Assembly (NCBI RefSeq): GCF_020103695.1
Contig: NZ_JAHXBF010000055.1
Location: forward strand, 1-38,355
Direction: 5' to 3'
Source: Hyalangium versicolor
GTDB lineage: Bacteria > Myxococcota > Myxococcia > Myxococcales > Myxococcaceae
Length of the DNA stretch: 38,355 bases
Made by a program: the position numbers and the translations under genes. Shown here in pieces: positions 7,570-14,968 of the stretch. Below the pieces are notes generated by a model that was given only the letters and a program-made list of their open reading frames with translations, did no database searches and was not told the DNA's origin. How positions within the stretch are numbered: the first letter of the stretch is position 1; each line of letters starts with the position of its first letter.

Positions 7570-8310
7570 TCAAGGGCTGACGGTCACACGCAACAAATCC
7601 ATGTCTGCATATCCATTCGCGGAATTCATCCCGTACCGGATACGGAGCTTGACCGTATAGGCGGGTGCGACGGCGCTCAGAATGGGGTCTGCATTGAACA
7701 GCCATGCATCACTGTTCCAGCTAGCGAAGCCCGCACCTAGCTCCTGATCGTAAGTGTTATAAAAGTGGATGGAAACGGTACCAGCGCCCGATCCATTGCG
7801 GCTCTGATTCTGCACGAAGACGGTTTTCCCAGCCAAATTAGTCGGGCCAGGCAGGATAAAGGGGCTGAGTGCATAGACGCCTGGGTTCACGCAACCTGCA
7901 GGTATCCCCGTGGTATGGATTCGCAACGCCCATGCCCCTCCACCCGGGGCAGGATTGTCATTGAGGGTATAGAAGCGCTGGACATACCACGAACTGTCAG
8001 TAGCGCAGTTATTCCATATCGTCCAGCTCGAGAAGTCTGACGCCGACTCGAAACTATTCGCGTTAATCGGCAAACAACTTCCGACATCCGCCGCGCACGA
8101 CATGCAAGTCTCGCCCGGCTCGATGACGCCATTTCCGCAAATTGAAAGAGAGGAAGTCTCGGTCGCAAGAGTGCCATCGCTGCTCACTCCCAACGGGTCA
8201 CCAACGGTTTGATCAGTGCTTCCGCAGCCTCCAGTGAAGACTGTGCCCCCTGTCAAGAGTAGTGCAGCGGTCATCCACTTCATGGACTGCTCATTCCATA
8301 GACAATTCAT
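7570..8310 (-). CDS. Lipoprotein with CGNGVIEPGETC motif
   Basis: A 246-residue exported protein. The signal sequence ends in a lipobox (VFTGGC, Cys at about residue 31). Just after a Ser/Thr-rich linker comes ICGNGVIEPGETC, the short cysteine motif that recurs in myxobacterial extracellular proteins. The rest (FESASDFSSWTIWNNC, SWYVQRFYTLNDNPAPGG) reads like a carbohydrate-binding or jelly-roll beta sandwich with no catalytic motif I recognise. ATG 8310 is preceded by AGGAGGAG at proper spacing; a TTG at 8316 is less likely. Codon use is visibly less GC-rich than neighbours (aat, att, tat codons), hinting at acquisition from elsewhere. Confidence 0.7.
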   Translation of the reverse strand: MNCLWNEQSMKWMTAALLLTGGTVFTGGCGSTDQTVGDPLGVSSDGTLATETSSLSICGNGVIEPGETCMSCAADVGSCLPINANSFESASDFSSWTIWNNCATDSSWYVQRFYTLNDNPAPGGGAWALRIHTTGIPAGCVNPGVYALSPFILPGPTNLAGKTVFVQNQSRNGSGAGTVSIHFYNTYDQELGAGFASWNSDAWLFNADPILSAVAPAYTVKLRIRYGMNSANGYADMDLLRVTVSP

Positions 8311-8618
8311 GATCAAACTCCTCCTGATGCTCCAGAAGCTGACGATAGTAGAGGGATGGCTTCAATCCGACCAGGAGGATTCTGACATAAACCACGAAGG
8401 GGTGTACCTGCCATGTGCGCAAGTACCTTCGTTGGTTGGTCCTTGTCGCCTTGCGTCAACACGTGGCCCTGAGCTCCGCGGAAGCAGCTGTGCTTGGCGC
8501 AGATTCTTGCGGCCCAGGGCCATGTCGCGTGTCTGCCGCTCGGCATGCAGGCGGAAGTGTGCGCCAACTTCCTCGACATGCTGCACCTCGGCTTCGGGCG
8601 AATCGGGGCTTGAGGAAC
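8311..8618. other. 308-bp intergenic region with a possible gene remnant
   Basis: Between the lipoprotein start and the monooxygenase stop there is no complete gene. On the plus strand, 8473-8613 is open and has strong G/C third-position bias. It reads KQLCLAQILAAQGHVACL and ends FGRIGA, but has no start codon and no family I recognise. A stop lies at 8470-8472. The lipoprotein promoter must also lie at the left end of this region. Confidence 0.35.
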
Positions 8619-9845
8619 TCATGACTGCCTCACCAGCCCCTCGTAGTCCTTGAGCTCGAACGGCAGCGTCAGTGCACCAAAGTCAGGGAGGTCATCCGCA
8701 GCGGAGTTCTCTCCTTCGTCCGTCGGCTCGCCGGCAGCCGACGCTTGCAGACCGGCGTTCTGCTCGTGTTGCTTGACCGCGATGTCCTGGTTGCGAATGA
8801 CGTAGTCGCGCAGTTCGCTTTCATACGAGGCGATGCCATTCGCCAGGTCACCCTTGTGCCTGGCGAGTTCACCGGCGAGAACGTATGCGCCTACCATCGC
8901 GACCGACGTGCCCTGTCCCGATGCCAACGCAACGCTATATCCCGCGTCGCCGACGAGCACGACGCGTCCGCGCGACCACCCATTCATGCGGATCTGGCTG
9001 ATTGAATCGAAGTGGAAGTCGGGCGCCGTCATCATGTGCTCGACGATCTGTGGCAGCACCCACCCTCCGCTCGAGAGGCGCGCGGCCATGAGGCGCTTCT
9101 GAGCCGCGATATCACGGTGGTCGTACTCGATGGGCTCGGCGGCCGTGAAGCCGACATACGCTCGCGCGTTGGCATCCTTGCGCAGAGCCATGACCATCGC
9201 GCCGACATCGCTTCCCTCGTCCTGGTACATGACCTCCCAGCGCTCGAGACCGAGGAAGTTCGGCATGCCGAAGACCGCGACGTACGAATTGCCGAGACGG
9301 CGGAGGAATTGCTGCTCGGGGCCGAACGCGAGCTTCCGCACCCGCGAGTGCAAGCCGTCAGCGCCTACGACGAGCTCGAAGCGACGAGAAGCTGCGCGCT
9401 CGAACGTGACGTCGACCCCTGATGAGTTCTGCGTGAGCGACGCGACCGAATCGCCGAAGAGATACTCCACCCGGTTGCCCACGGCCGCGTGCAGCACGCG
9501 GCAGAGGTCGTCGCGCATGATCTCGACATCGGCGCTCTCGAAACGCCCGCCCGTGAGGGTGCGCTCCTCGCTCCGGTGGGTCTCCTTGCCGTCGGCGTCG
9601 ACCATCGAGAACCCCGTCAGCCTGGTGCTGTGCTCGCGGAGCCTGGCGAGGATGCCCATACGCTCCGCGACCGTGAGCGCCGGCCCACGCACGTCGAGCG
9701 CCTGCCCACCCGGACGCAGGTGTGGCGCTCGTTCGACGACGGTGACGTCGAAGCTGTAGCGCGTCAGCCAGTAGGCGATGGTGAGACCGGAAACGCTGGC
9801 GCCGGACACCAGCACGCGAGGGAACCTTGGAGTCGTGGAGCTCAT
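8619..9845 (-). CDS. FAD-dependent monooxygenase (PHBH/TetX-like)
   Basis: A 408-residue flavoprotein of the group A aromatic hydroxylase fold. The N-terminal Rossmann segment is VLVSGASVSGLTIAYWL (a GxSxxG version of the GxGxxG motif), with the ribose-binding acid at ERAP about 20 residues later. GADGLHSRVRKLAFG is the DG motif that contacts FAD and NAD(P)H. VVLVGDAGYSVALASGQGTS is the GD motif that binds the FAD ribityl chain. Such enzymes hydroxylate aromatic compounds, antibiotics or other secondary metabolites with NAD(P)H and O2; the substrate is unknown. It is transcribed divergently from a LysR regulator 84 bp away, which is the probable controller. Confidence 0.88.
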   Translation of the reverse strand: MSSTTPRFPRVLVSGASVSGLTIAYWLTRYSFDVTVVERAPHLRPGGQALDVRGPALTVAERMGILARLREHSTRLTGFSMVDADGKETHRSEERTLTGGRFESADVEIMRDDLCRVLHAAVGNRVEYLFGDSVASLTQNSSGVDVTFERAASRRFELVVGADGLHSRVRKLAFGPEQQFLRRLGNSYVAVFGMPNFLGLERWEVMYQDEGSDVGAMVMALRKDANARAYVGFTAAEPIEYDHRDIAAQKRLMAARLSSGGWVLPQIVEHMMTAPDFHFDSISQIRMNGWSRGRVVLVGDAGYSVALASGQGTSVAMVGAYVLAGELARHKGDLANGIASYESELRDYVIRNQDIAVKQHEQNAGLQASAAGEPTDEGENSAADDLPDFGALTLPFELKDYEGLVRQS

Positions 9846-9929
9846 GGGACGTTAGGTACGCCTCCGGAAGAGAGCCGTCCAAGACATTGATTGAACGAGT
9901 ATGATGCCTGTAGAGCAACGGTCGACCCC

Positions 9930-10910
9930 ATGGAACTCCGACATCTGCGCTACTTCGTGGCCATCGCCGAGGAGCAAAGCTTCCGACGCGCGGCCGGACG
10001 GCTCCACGTCTCACAGTCGCCGCTGAGCCGGCAGATGCAGGACCTCGAGGAGGAGATGGGCGTCGACCTCTTCGAGCCCGAGGGGCGTGGCATCAAACTC
10101 ACCTCCGCCGGAAAGACGTTCGCGGAGAGAGCCCGGAGCATCCTGGCCAGTGTCGATGCGGCCGTCGACGAGGCCAAGGGGGTCGCCGAAGGGAGGCTCG
10201 GCACAGTCGTCATTGGCTTCGAGACGGGGACGACCTTCATGGGGGCGCTCCTGTCCCTCGTCGCGGCGTTCCGCAGGCGGACCCCCCGCGTCGGTCTGCA
10301 ACTCATGCCCATGAGCAGCCTTGAGCAGTGGGCGGCGCTGAGGCAGGGGACGATTACCTTCGGCTACGGTGCCTACGCGCCCAGTGACGACGCCTTGGGC
10401 CACCTGGAGATGAGCCGTGACCGGCTCGGGGTGCTTCTCTCTCCCGAGCATCGGCTCGCACGTCTTGAGAAGATCCGGCTTCGAGACCTCGAGAGCGAGC
10501 GCGTGCTACTCCAGCCTCGTCAGCTCTATCCGCGGCTCCACGCGGACATCATCATGGCGGCGCGCGCACAGGGTGCGACGCTGCACGTGACGGCGGAGGT
10601 GCTCGACCTGGAGGCACTCCTGGCGCTGGTGGTTATCGGCGACGCGATTACCTTCCTTTCAGAGAAGTTCTGGGAACCCGCATCGCAAGCCTCGTTGATG
10701 TGGCGGCCCGTCGAGGACCTCCACATCAACCTGAGTGAGTTCGTCACCTGGCGCATGGAGGACGCCGACGCGCCAATCGTGCGAGCGCTACTCGAGAGCG
10801 CACGCGAAGTGAGTCCGTTCCTGCAAGGCATTGGAGGCCGCACGCGCTCCTCCAAGGCCTCCCAGCGAAACCGTCACAGCAAGCGAGGCGGTCGACAGAG
10901 GGGCGGCTAG
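9930..10910 (+). CDS. LysR-family transcriptional regulator
   Basis: A 326-residue regulator starting MELRHLRYFVAIAEEQSF, with the LysR helix-turn-helix RAAGRLHVSQSPLSRQMQDL in residues 17-40. A linker helix and a periplasmic-binding-protein-like effector domain (about 90-300) follow. The ATG at 9930 is the family's standard start; an upstream in-frame start at 9891 would add unconserved residues. The last 30 residues are very basic (RTRSSKASQRNRHSKRGGR) and unlike the family consensus. It is divergent from the FAD monooxygenase, the classic LysR arrangement, so it probably activates that gene in response to a substrate-like ligand. Its stop overlaps the convergent epimerase stop by 3 nt (10907-10910). 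Confidence 0.92.
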   Translation: MELRHLRYFVAIAEEQSFRRAAGRLHVSQSPLSRQMQDLEEEMGVDLFEPEGRGIKLTSAGKTFAERARSILASVDAAVDEAKGVAEGRLGTVVIGFETGTTFMGALLSLVAAFRRRTPRVGLQLMPMSSLEQWAALRQGTITFGYGAYAPSDDALGHLEMSRDRLGVLLSPEHRLARLEKIRLRDLESERVLLQPRQLYPRLHADIIMAARAQGATLHVTAEVLDLEALLALVVIGDAITFLSEKFWEPASQASLMWRPVEDLHINLSEFVTWRMEDADAPIVRALLESAREVSPFLQGIGGRTRSSKASQRNRHSKRGGRQRGG

Positions 10911-11809
10911 AACTGCGAATAATCCCACTGCTGCATGTCCTCGATCAGCTTCGGCCCCTTTGGTGTCCATCCCAGCCGCTGCTGTGTCTTCGCGCTCGAC
11001 GCCGGCATGTCATGGGTGGCGAACATGGCAAACGGCCCAAGGTACGTCGCGGCTTCGTCCTTCGTGATGGACTTCACTGGCAGGCCCAGCCCCTTGGCGG
11101 CCGTCTCCACGATCGCCTTCATGCTCACGCCTTCTTCGCCCACGGCGTTGTAGCGAGCCCCGGCCTCGCACTGCTCGATCGCCAGCCGGTACAGCAGTGC
11201 CACATCGCTCACGTGTGCCGCAGCCCACCGCGCCGAGCCATCGCCTACATACACGGCCACACCGGCCTTCTTTGCCAGCGTCACCAGCGGCCCGACAAGC
11301 CCAGCCTTGTTCTGCGTGTTGTGCACCTGAGGCAACCGCACGACCCCCACACGAACACCCTGCTCAGCCAGCGCATCGGCGGCTTCTTCACTCGCCGCGC
11401 GGGCCATCGCCTTGCTCCCAGGATGCCGGTCCTCCTCGGTCGACACATGCCCCGGCTTCGAGACCCCAATCACGCCCGTCCCGCTCGTGATCAACATCGG
11501 GCGCTTCGAGCCTTTCAGCACCTCGCCCATGGTCGTGATCACCTTGCGGTCCGTCTCCGCGTTCTCCGCGAACTTCGAGAAGTCATGATTGAACGCCAGG
11601 TGGATCACCGCCTCCGCCTGCTCCGCGCCCTTGCGAATGCTGTCGAGGTCATAGATGTCGCCGCGATGCACCTGCGCTCCCGCTGCCGCCAGCGCCTTCG
11701 CGCCCTCATCCGAGCGCGACATCCCCAGCACCGTGTGCCCGGCCTTCAGCAACTCCGGCACCGTATGCGAACCGATAAAGCCCGTTGCTCCCGTCACGAA
11801 TACACGCAT
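10907..11809 (-). CDS. NAD(P)-dependent epimerase/dehydratase-like SDR
   Basis: A 300-residue extended/atypical short-chain dehydrogenase. MRVFVTGATGFIGSHTVPEL carries the TGxxGxxG dinucleotide-binding motif (G7, G10, G13), and a second conserved segment is VIHLAF. The canonical YxxxK active site is not obvious: the region after TSGTGVIG has no clear Tyr. This puts it nearer to the NAD-dependent epimerase/NmrA-like group than to true sugar epimerases. The substrate is unknown. A TetR regulator is divergently placed 113 bp away with a palindrome in the gap, so this gene is very likely repressed by it. It converges on the LysR gene with overlapping stop codons. Confidence 0.85.
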   Translation of the reverse strand: MRVFVTGATGFIGSHTVPELLKAGHTVLGMSRSDEGAKALAAAGAQVHRGDIYDLDSIRKGAEQAEAVIHLAFNHDFSKFAENAETDRKVITTMGEVLKGSKRPMLITSGTGVIGVSKPGHVSTEEDRHPGSKAMARAASEEAADALAEQGVRVGVVRLPQVHNTQNKAGLVGPLVTLAKKAGVAVYVGDGSARWAAAHVSDVALLYRLAIEQCEAGARYNAVGEEGVSMKAIVETAAKGLGLPVKSITKDEAATYLGPFAMFATHDMPASSAKTQQRLGWTPKGPKLIEDMQQWDYSQF

Positions 11810-11862
11810 CGTCCTGTTCCTTTCGCGATTCCGTCCAGCCGCTCCCGGCCACTCCAGGAAGT

Positions 11863-11886
11863 AAACTAAACCGTACCGTTTACTTT
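11863..11886. promoter_or_regulatory. TetR-type palindromic operator between the SDR and tetR genes
   Basis: The 24-bp sequence AAAcTAAACcGTACcGTTTAcTTT is symmetric about 11874.5 except for two C/C pairs. It contains the strong half-sites TAAAC/GTTTA around a central GTAC, in an AT-rich patch. It lies 36 bp before the tetR start and 53 bp before the SDR start, as expected for an operator controlling both divergent promoters. That the adjacent TetR protein binds it is inference. Confidence 0.65.
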
Positions 11887-11922
11887 TGCAAGCCGCCCGC
11901 TCATCGCGCGAAAGTACGTTCC

Positions 11923-12552
11923 ATGGCCCGACGTGGCGAAGAACTGCGAACCCACATCCTCTACGCCGCCAAGGAGGTCTTCCTCGAGCTCGGCTTCGAG
12001 CGCGCCTCCATGGACCAGGTTGCCGCCCGCGCGCAAACCTCCAAGCGCACGCTCTACGCCTACTTCGCCAGCAAGGAGGCCCTCTACCTCGCCATCGTTG
12101 AATACGTCCGGGGCGTCTCGCTCGAGCGCGTCAAGACGCCCGCCGATTACCCCGGCCCGCCGCTCGAAGCGCTCGCCCAGTTCCTCGCGCGCTTCATGCA
12201 ATCCGCCCTGCACGGTCCCGCCATCCAGATGTCGCGCATGAGCATCGGCGTCGCCTCGCGTTTCCCCGACGGCGCCGCCGAGTACTTTGAAGTAGCTTTC
12301 CAGAGCGTCGCCGAGCGCATCGCCGTCTTCCTCCGGGGCACCTTCCGCCTCACGCCGCGCACAGCGAACGACGCCGCGAACGCCCTCCTCGGCCGCATCC
12401 TCGTCCCTCGCTTCCTCCGCGCGCTCTTCGCCGTCGACCCGCTTCCTCCCGCGATTCCCTTGCCCCCAGACACACCGCCGGTCTCTTCATCAGACCTCGG
12501 CCTCGCCCGCGAGCTCATCGCCGAGATCGTCGAACCCCTCATCGAGCACTAG
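11923..12552 (+). CDS. TetR-family transcriptional regulator
   Basis: A 209-residue protein. Residues 4-50 (LRTHILYAAKEVFLELGFERASMDQVAARAQTS, then KRTLYAYFASKEALY) are a textbook TetR helix-turn-helix. The ligand-binding C-terminal half has a TetR_C_7/AefR-like feel but I cannot assign a ligand. ATG 11923 (MARRGEEL) is chosen; an in-frame start at 11785 would run through the operator and promoter, so it is unlikely. It is divergent from the epimerase gene with a shared palindrome. The stop codon TAG at 12550-12552 lies inside the first copy of a dispersed repeat. Confidence 0.93.
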   Translation: MARRGEELRTHILYAAKEVFLELGFERASMDQVAARAQTSKRTLYAYFASKEALYLAIVEYVRGVSLERVKTPADYPGPPLEALAQFLARFMQSALHGPAIQMSRMSIGVASRFPDGAAEYFEVAFQSVAERIAVFLRGTFRLTPRTANDAANALLGRILVPRFLRALFAVDPLPPAIPLPPDTPPVSSSDLGLARELIAEIVEPLIEH

Positions 12553-12653
12553 CACCAAACGCCCGAAGGGCTCGAAACGGGTGACCGGCAGCATTCCGCC
12601 AAGGGTGGGGGGCGCAGTTGACGGCCGCGCCCGCGAGCCTGCTTGTGTGCAGA
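12549..12653 (+). repeat. Dispersed ~105-bp hairpin element, copy 1
   Basis: This copy aligns with 38236-38340. The first 13 nt (CTAGCACCAAACG) are identical, the next 9 differ, and the following 15 (CTCGAAACGGGTGAC) are identical again. Weaker similarity (TTCCGCC, TGACG, GCGCCCG) continues for about 65 nt. CACC (12553-12556) can pair with GGTG (12580-12583), enclosing a GCCC-GAA-GGGC hairpin. The other copy keeps the outer pairing but has a different inner hairpin. It starts over the tetR stop codon. It could be a structured RNA, a terminator-like element or a small mobile repeat; the strand is given as the one in which the conserved pairing is described. Confidence 0.6.
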
Positions 12654-12933
12654 GCAGGAGCGAACGCACAGGCGTCCTACCGCAAGCGTTGTGCCCTTGC
12701 CATCCTATCTACGGAGTGGGTAGAGGTCGGCGTCATGAAGAATGGGTGGGCCATCTATAAAGAAGCCAGCGGCTTGCCCGAGGAGTAACGCTCGCATCGC
12801 AATGAGCCGTTTCACATCCGGGAGGTGACACGCCTCACAGCGCAGTCACCGCCTCTGCTGCCAGAAAGGTGTCAGCCAGGAAGCAGTGGTTTGTGGCTGC
12901 CTGGTGGTTGAACCCTGACCCTTGGAGACAGTC
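12654..12933. other. Rest of the 381-bp intergenic region before the lipoprotein operon
   Basis: No complete gene is seen. A plus-strand frame ending at TAA 12786-12788 reads RAGANAQASYRKRCALAI and ends KEASGLPEE, but it has no start codon except an internal ATG at 12735 and no recognised family; it may be a gene remnant. The promoter of the 12934 operon should lie in 12790-12920, but I see no convincing -35/-10 or sigma-54 pair. Confidence 0.3.
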
Positions 12934-14958
12934 ATGTTCTTGAAGCGACTCATCTCATCCACGTTGTGGATCAGCACTGCCTGCACGAGTGCTCTCGCGT
13001 TGCTCGCCGGCTGCGGTGGAGACGATCTGCGCTGCGGCGATGGCACCACGGAACAGCAGGACGTGTGCGTGCCAATCCCCGCGGAGCAGGCTCCCGCGTC
13101 TCAGGATACGAGCCTGACGATCACCTCTCTCAGCGTCCCTCACGAAGGGCCGGTGCACGAGAACCACACGATGAAGGCACGGGTGGGCTTCACGGGTAAG
13201 GGAAAGGGGGATCATTTCACCATCTCCCTGGGGCTGATGGAGGCGCCTCCCGCCCAGGGTGAACTCCCCGCCAACCTCTCCAACTGCCTGCTGACCGGCA
13301 CGCACCTTTACGTGGCCGGGGATGAGCAGGAGCAGTTCATCGACCTGGACTTCACTGTTGGCTCCGACTGCCAGGAGGGCAAGACCCACAACTTCTTCAT
13401 CTCCTACGCCACGGAGGGAAATGCCGGCCACTCCACGGGGCAGGCGATGGTCTTCAGCTCGCGAGACGCTCAGAACGCGCAGAATCAGCAGTGCCACAAG
13501 CCGAACGGCGAGGCCGGGTGCGTCTACGATATCGAGCTGAAGCAGAATCCGGGGCTCGACATGGAGATCACCGAGCTGAAGCCCTCGTCTCGGGTGGCTG
13601 TCGCCTATCCGGAAGAAGTGAACGGGCACTCGCAGCCGCTGCTGACCCTGGACACCGGCGTCATGCTGGAGGGAATGGAGCGCAATGGCACCGGCGTCAT
13701 TCCAGGCGAGGGCATTCAGCTGACCTACAGCATCGCTCCCCATGAGGGCGACACCAATGACTGGCAGCCGCTCTTCCAGGACGACACGAACGAGACGGTC
13801 TCCCACCTGAGCCGCATCTCGCCCCAAGAGCCGCTGCACGTCTCCCACCACCTGCACGCAACTCCGGCCGTGTGGGAGAAGTTGAAAGGCACGTGGGCCC
13901 AGCAGAACACCTTCGACATCCGGGCCTGCCTGGATGCGTCCTTCTCGCAGTCGGGCAATGCCGAGAGCGCTGGCGAGACGGGCACGCTGAATGACTGCCA
14001 TGCCGTGACCATCCAGCTCGTTCGTGCTCCCGCCCGCAGCGCACAGCAGGCGGGCACCCAGGCTTGGAGCTACAACTGGAGTCAGACCTACGGCGGCAGC
14101 AGCCTTTCGCTCACCCCTTCCTTCAACACGATCAACGTCGTCGATCTGACCGGCAGCCAGATTCCGCAGGCTGGCGGCAAGCCTCAACAGGGCGCCATGG
14201 CCCAGATCAGTGGTGCGGCCAACCTCGGCGGGCAGTACGCAGGCGCGCTGGGTCAGACGCCGCTGTTCCAGGGCTCAGCCCAGGCCGTGGCCTATGTGGC
14301 GCTCAACAACAGCTTCGTGTCGGGGAGCATCAACGCCTTCGGTGTGAACCTGTATGGCTTCAACAAGCAGGCGAACATCCCCAACCCCATCTACAGCCAG
14401 GACTGGAACGCGATGAAGCAGTTGTGCGCGAACTCCACCTATATCGTCGTCGCCATCCCGGTCTCGCTCCAGTTCTGCGGCAGCGGCACCATCGGCCTGA
14501 CGGCGGAGCTCAACATCGGCAACTCCGGTGTGCAGGGCCAGACAGGGCAGGGAGGCCGCGTGCAGGGCACCGCCAGCCCGTATGCCAATCTCGCGGCATC
14601 CGCCAGCGCGTCGGTGGGCCTGCCAGGTGCCTCCATCGGGGTGCAGGGCAGCCTCACGTTGCTCGACGCCAAGGCGCCACTGGTCACCACGCTGGACTGG
14701 GGACTGACGGGCCTGTCGCCCCTGAGCATGAACATCACCGGTAACGTCTCGTGGGGCGTCAACCTCAGCACGCTCAACGGAGAGATCGACCTGGTGCTCA
14801 CCTATCCGTCGGTGAACTGGTGCTCCGGATGGTGGGGCATCAAGTATCCGTGCGGCCCGTGGTCGAGCACCTACACGGATCCGCTCTATTCCTTCCAAGG
14901 GTTGCAGTGGAACTACCCGTTCCTCAACACCAACCAGACCTTGGCGCTGAGCCTCTAA
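12934..14958 (+). CDS. Large lipoprotein of unknown function, first gene of the envelope operon
   Basis: A 674-residue protein. Residues 1-26 form a signal sequence ending in the lipobox LLAGC, so it is probably anchored in the envelope. Residues 30-370 are beta-rich with several cysteines (GKGKGDHFTISLGLMEAPP, then CHKPNGEAGCVYDIELKQ). Residues 370-674 are rich in Gly, Ser, Asn and Ala with alternating strand pattern (GSLTLLDAKAPLVTTLDWGL) and end LNTNQTLALSL, which could be a long beta sheet or barrel. I do not recognise a family. ATG 12934 follows GGAGA at good spacing; a TTG at 12922 is less likely. The next gene starts 10 bp after the stop, so the three genes to 18075 are almost certainly one operon. 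Confidence 0.75.
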   Translation: MFLKRLISSTLWISTACTSALALLAGCGGDDLRCGDGTTEQQDVCVPIPAEQAPASQDTSLTITSLSVPHEGPVHENHTMKARVGFTGKGKGDHFTISLGLMEAPPAQGELPANLSNCLLTGTHLYVAGDEQEQFIDLDFTVGSDCQEGKTHNFFISYATEGNAGHSTGQAMVFSSRDAQNAQNQQCHKPNGEAGCVYDIELKQNPGLDMEITELKPSSRVAVAYPEEVNGHSQPLLTLDTGVMLEGMERNGTGVIPGEGIQLTYSIAPHEGDTNDWQPLFQDDTNETVSHLSRISPQEPLHVSHHLHATPAVWEKLKGTWAQQNTFDIRACLDASFSQSGNAESAGETGTLNDCHAVTIQLVRAPARSAQQAGTQAWSYNWSQTYGGSSLSLTPSFNTINVVDLTGSQIPQAGGKPQQGAMAQISGAANLGGQYAGALGQTPLFQGSAQAVAYVALNNSFVSGSINAFGVNLYGFNKQANIPNPIYSQDWNAMKQLCANSTYIVVAIPVSLQFCGSGTIGLTAELNIGNSGVQGQTGQGGRVQGTASPYANLAASASASVGLPGASIGVQGSLTLLDAKAPLVTTLDWGLTGLSPLSMNITGNVSWGVNLSTLNGEIDLVLTYPSVNWCSGWWGIKYPCGPWSSTYTDPLYSFQGLQWNYPFLNTNQTLALSL

Positions 14959-14968
14959 GGAGCGAGTC

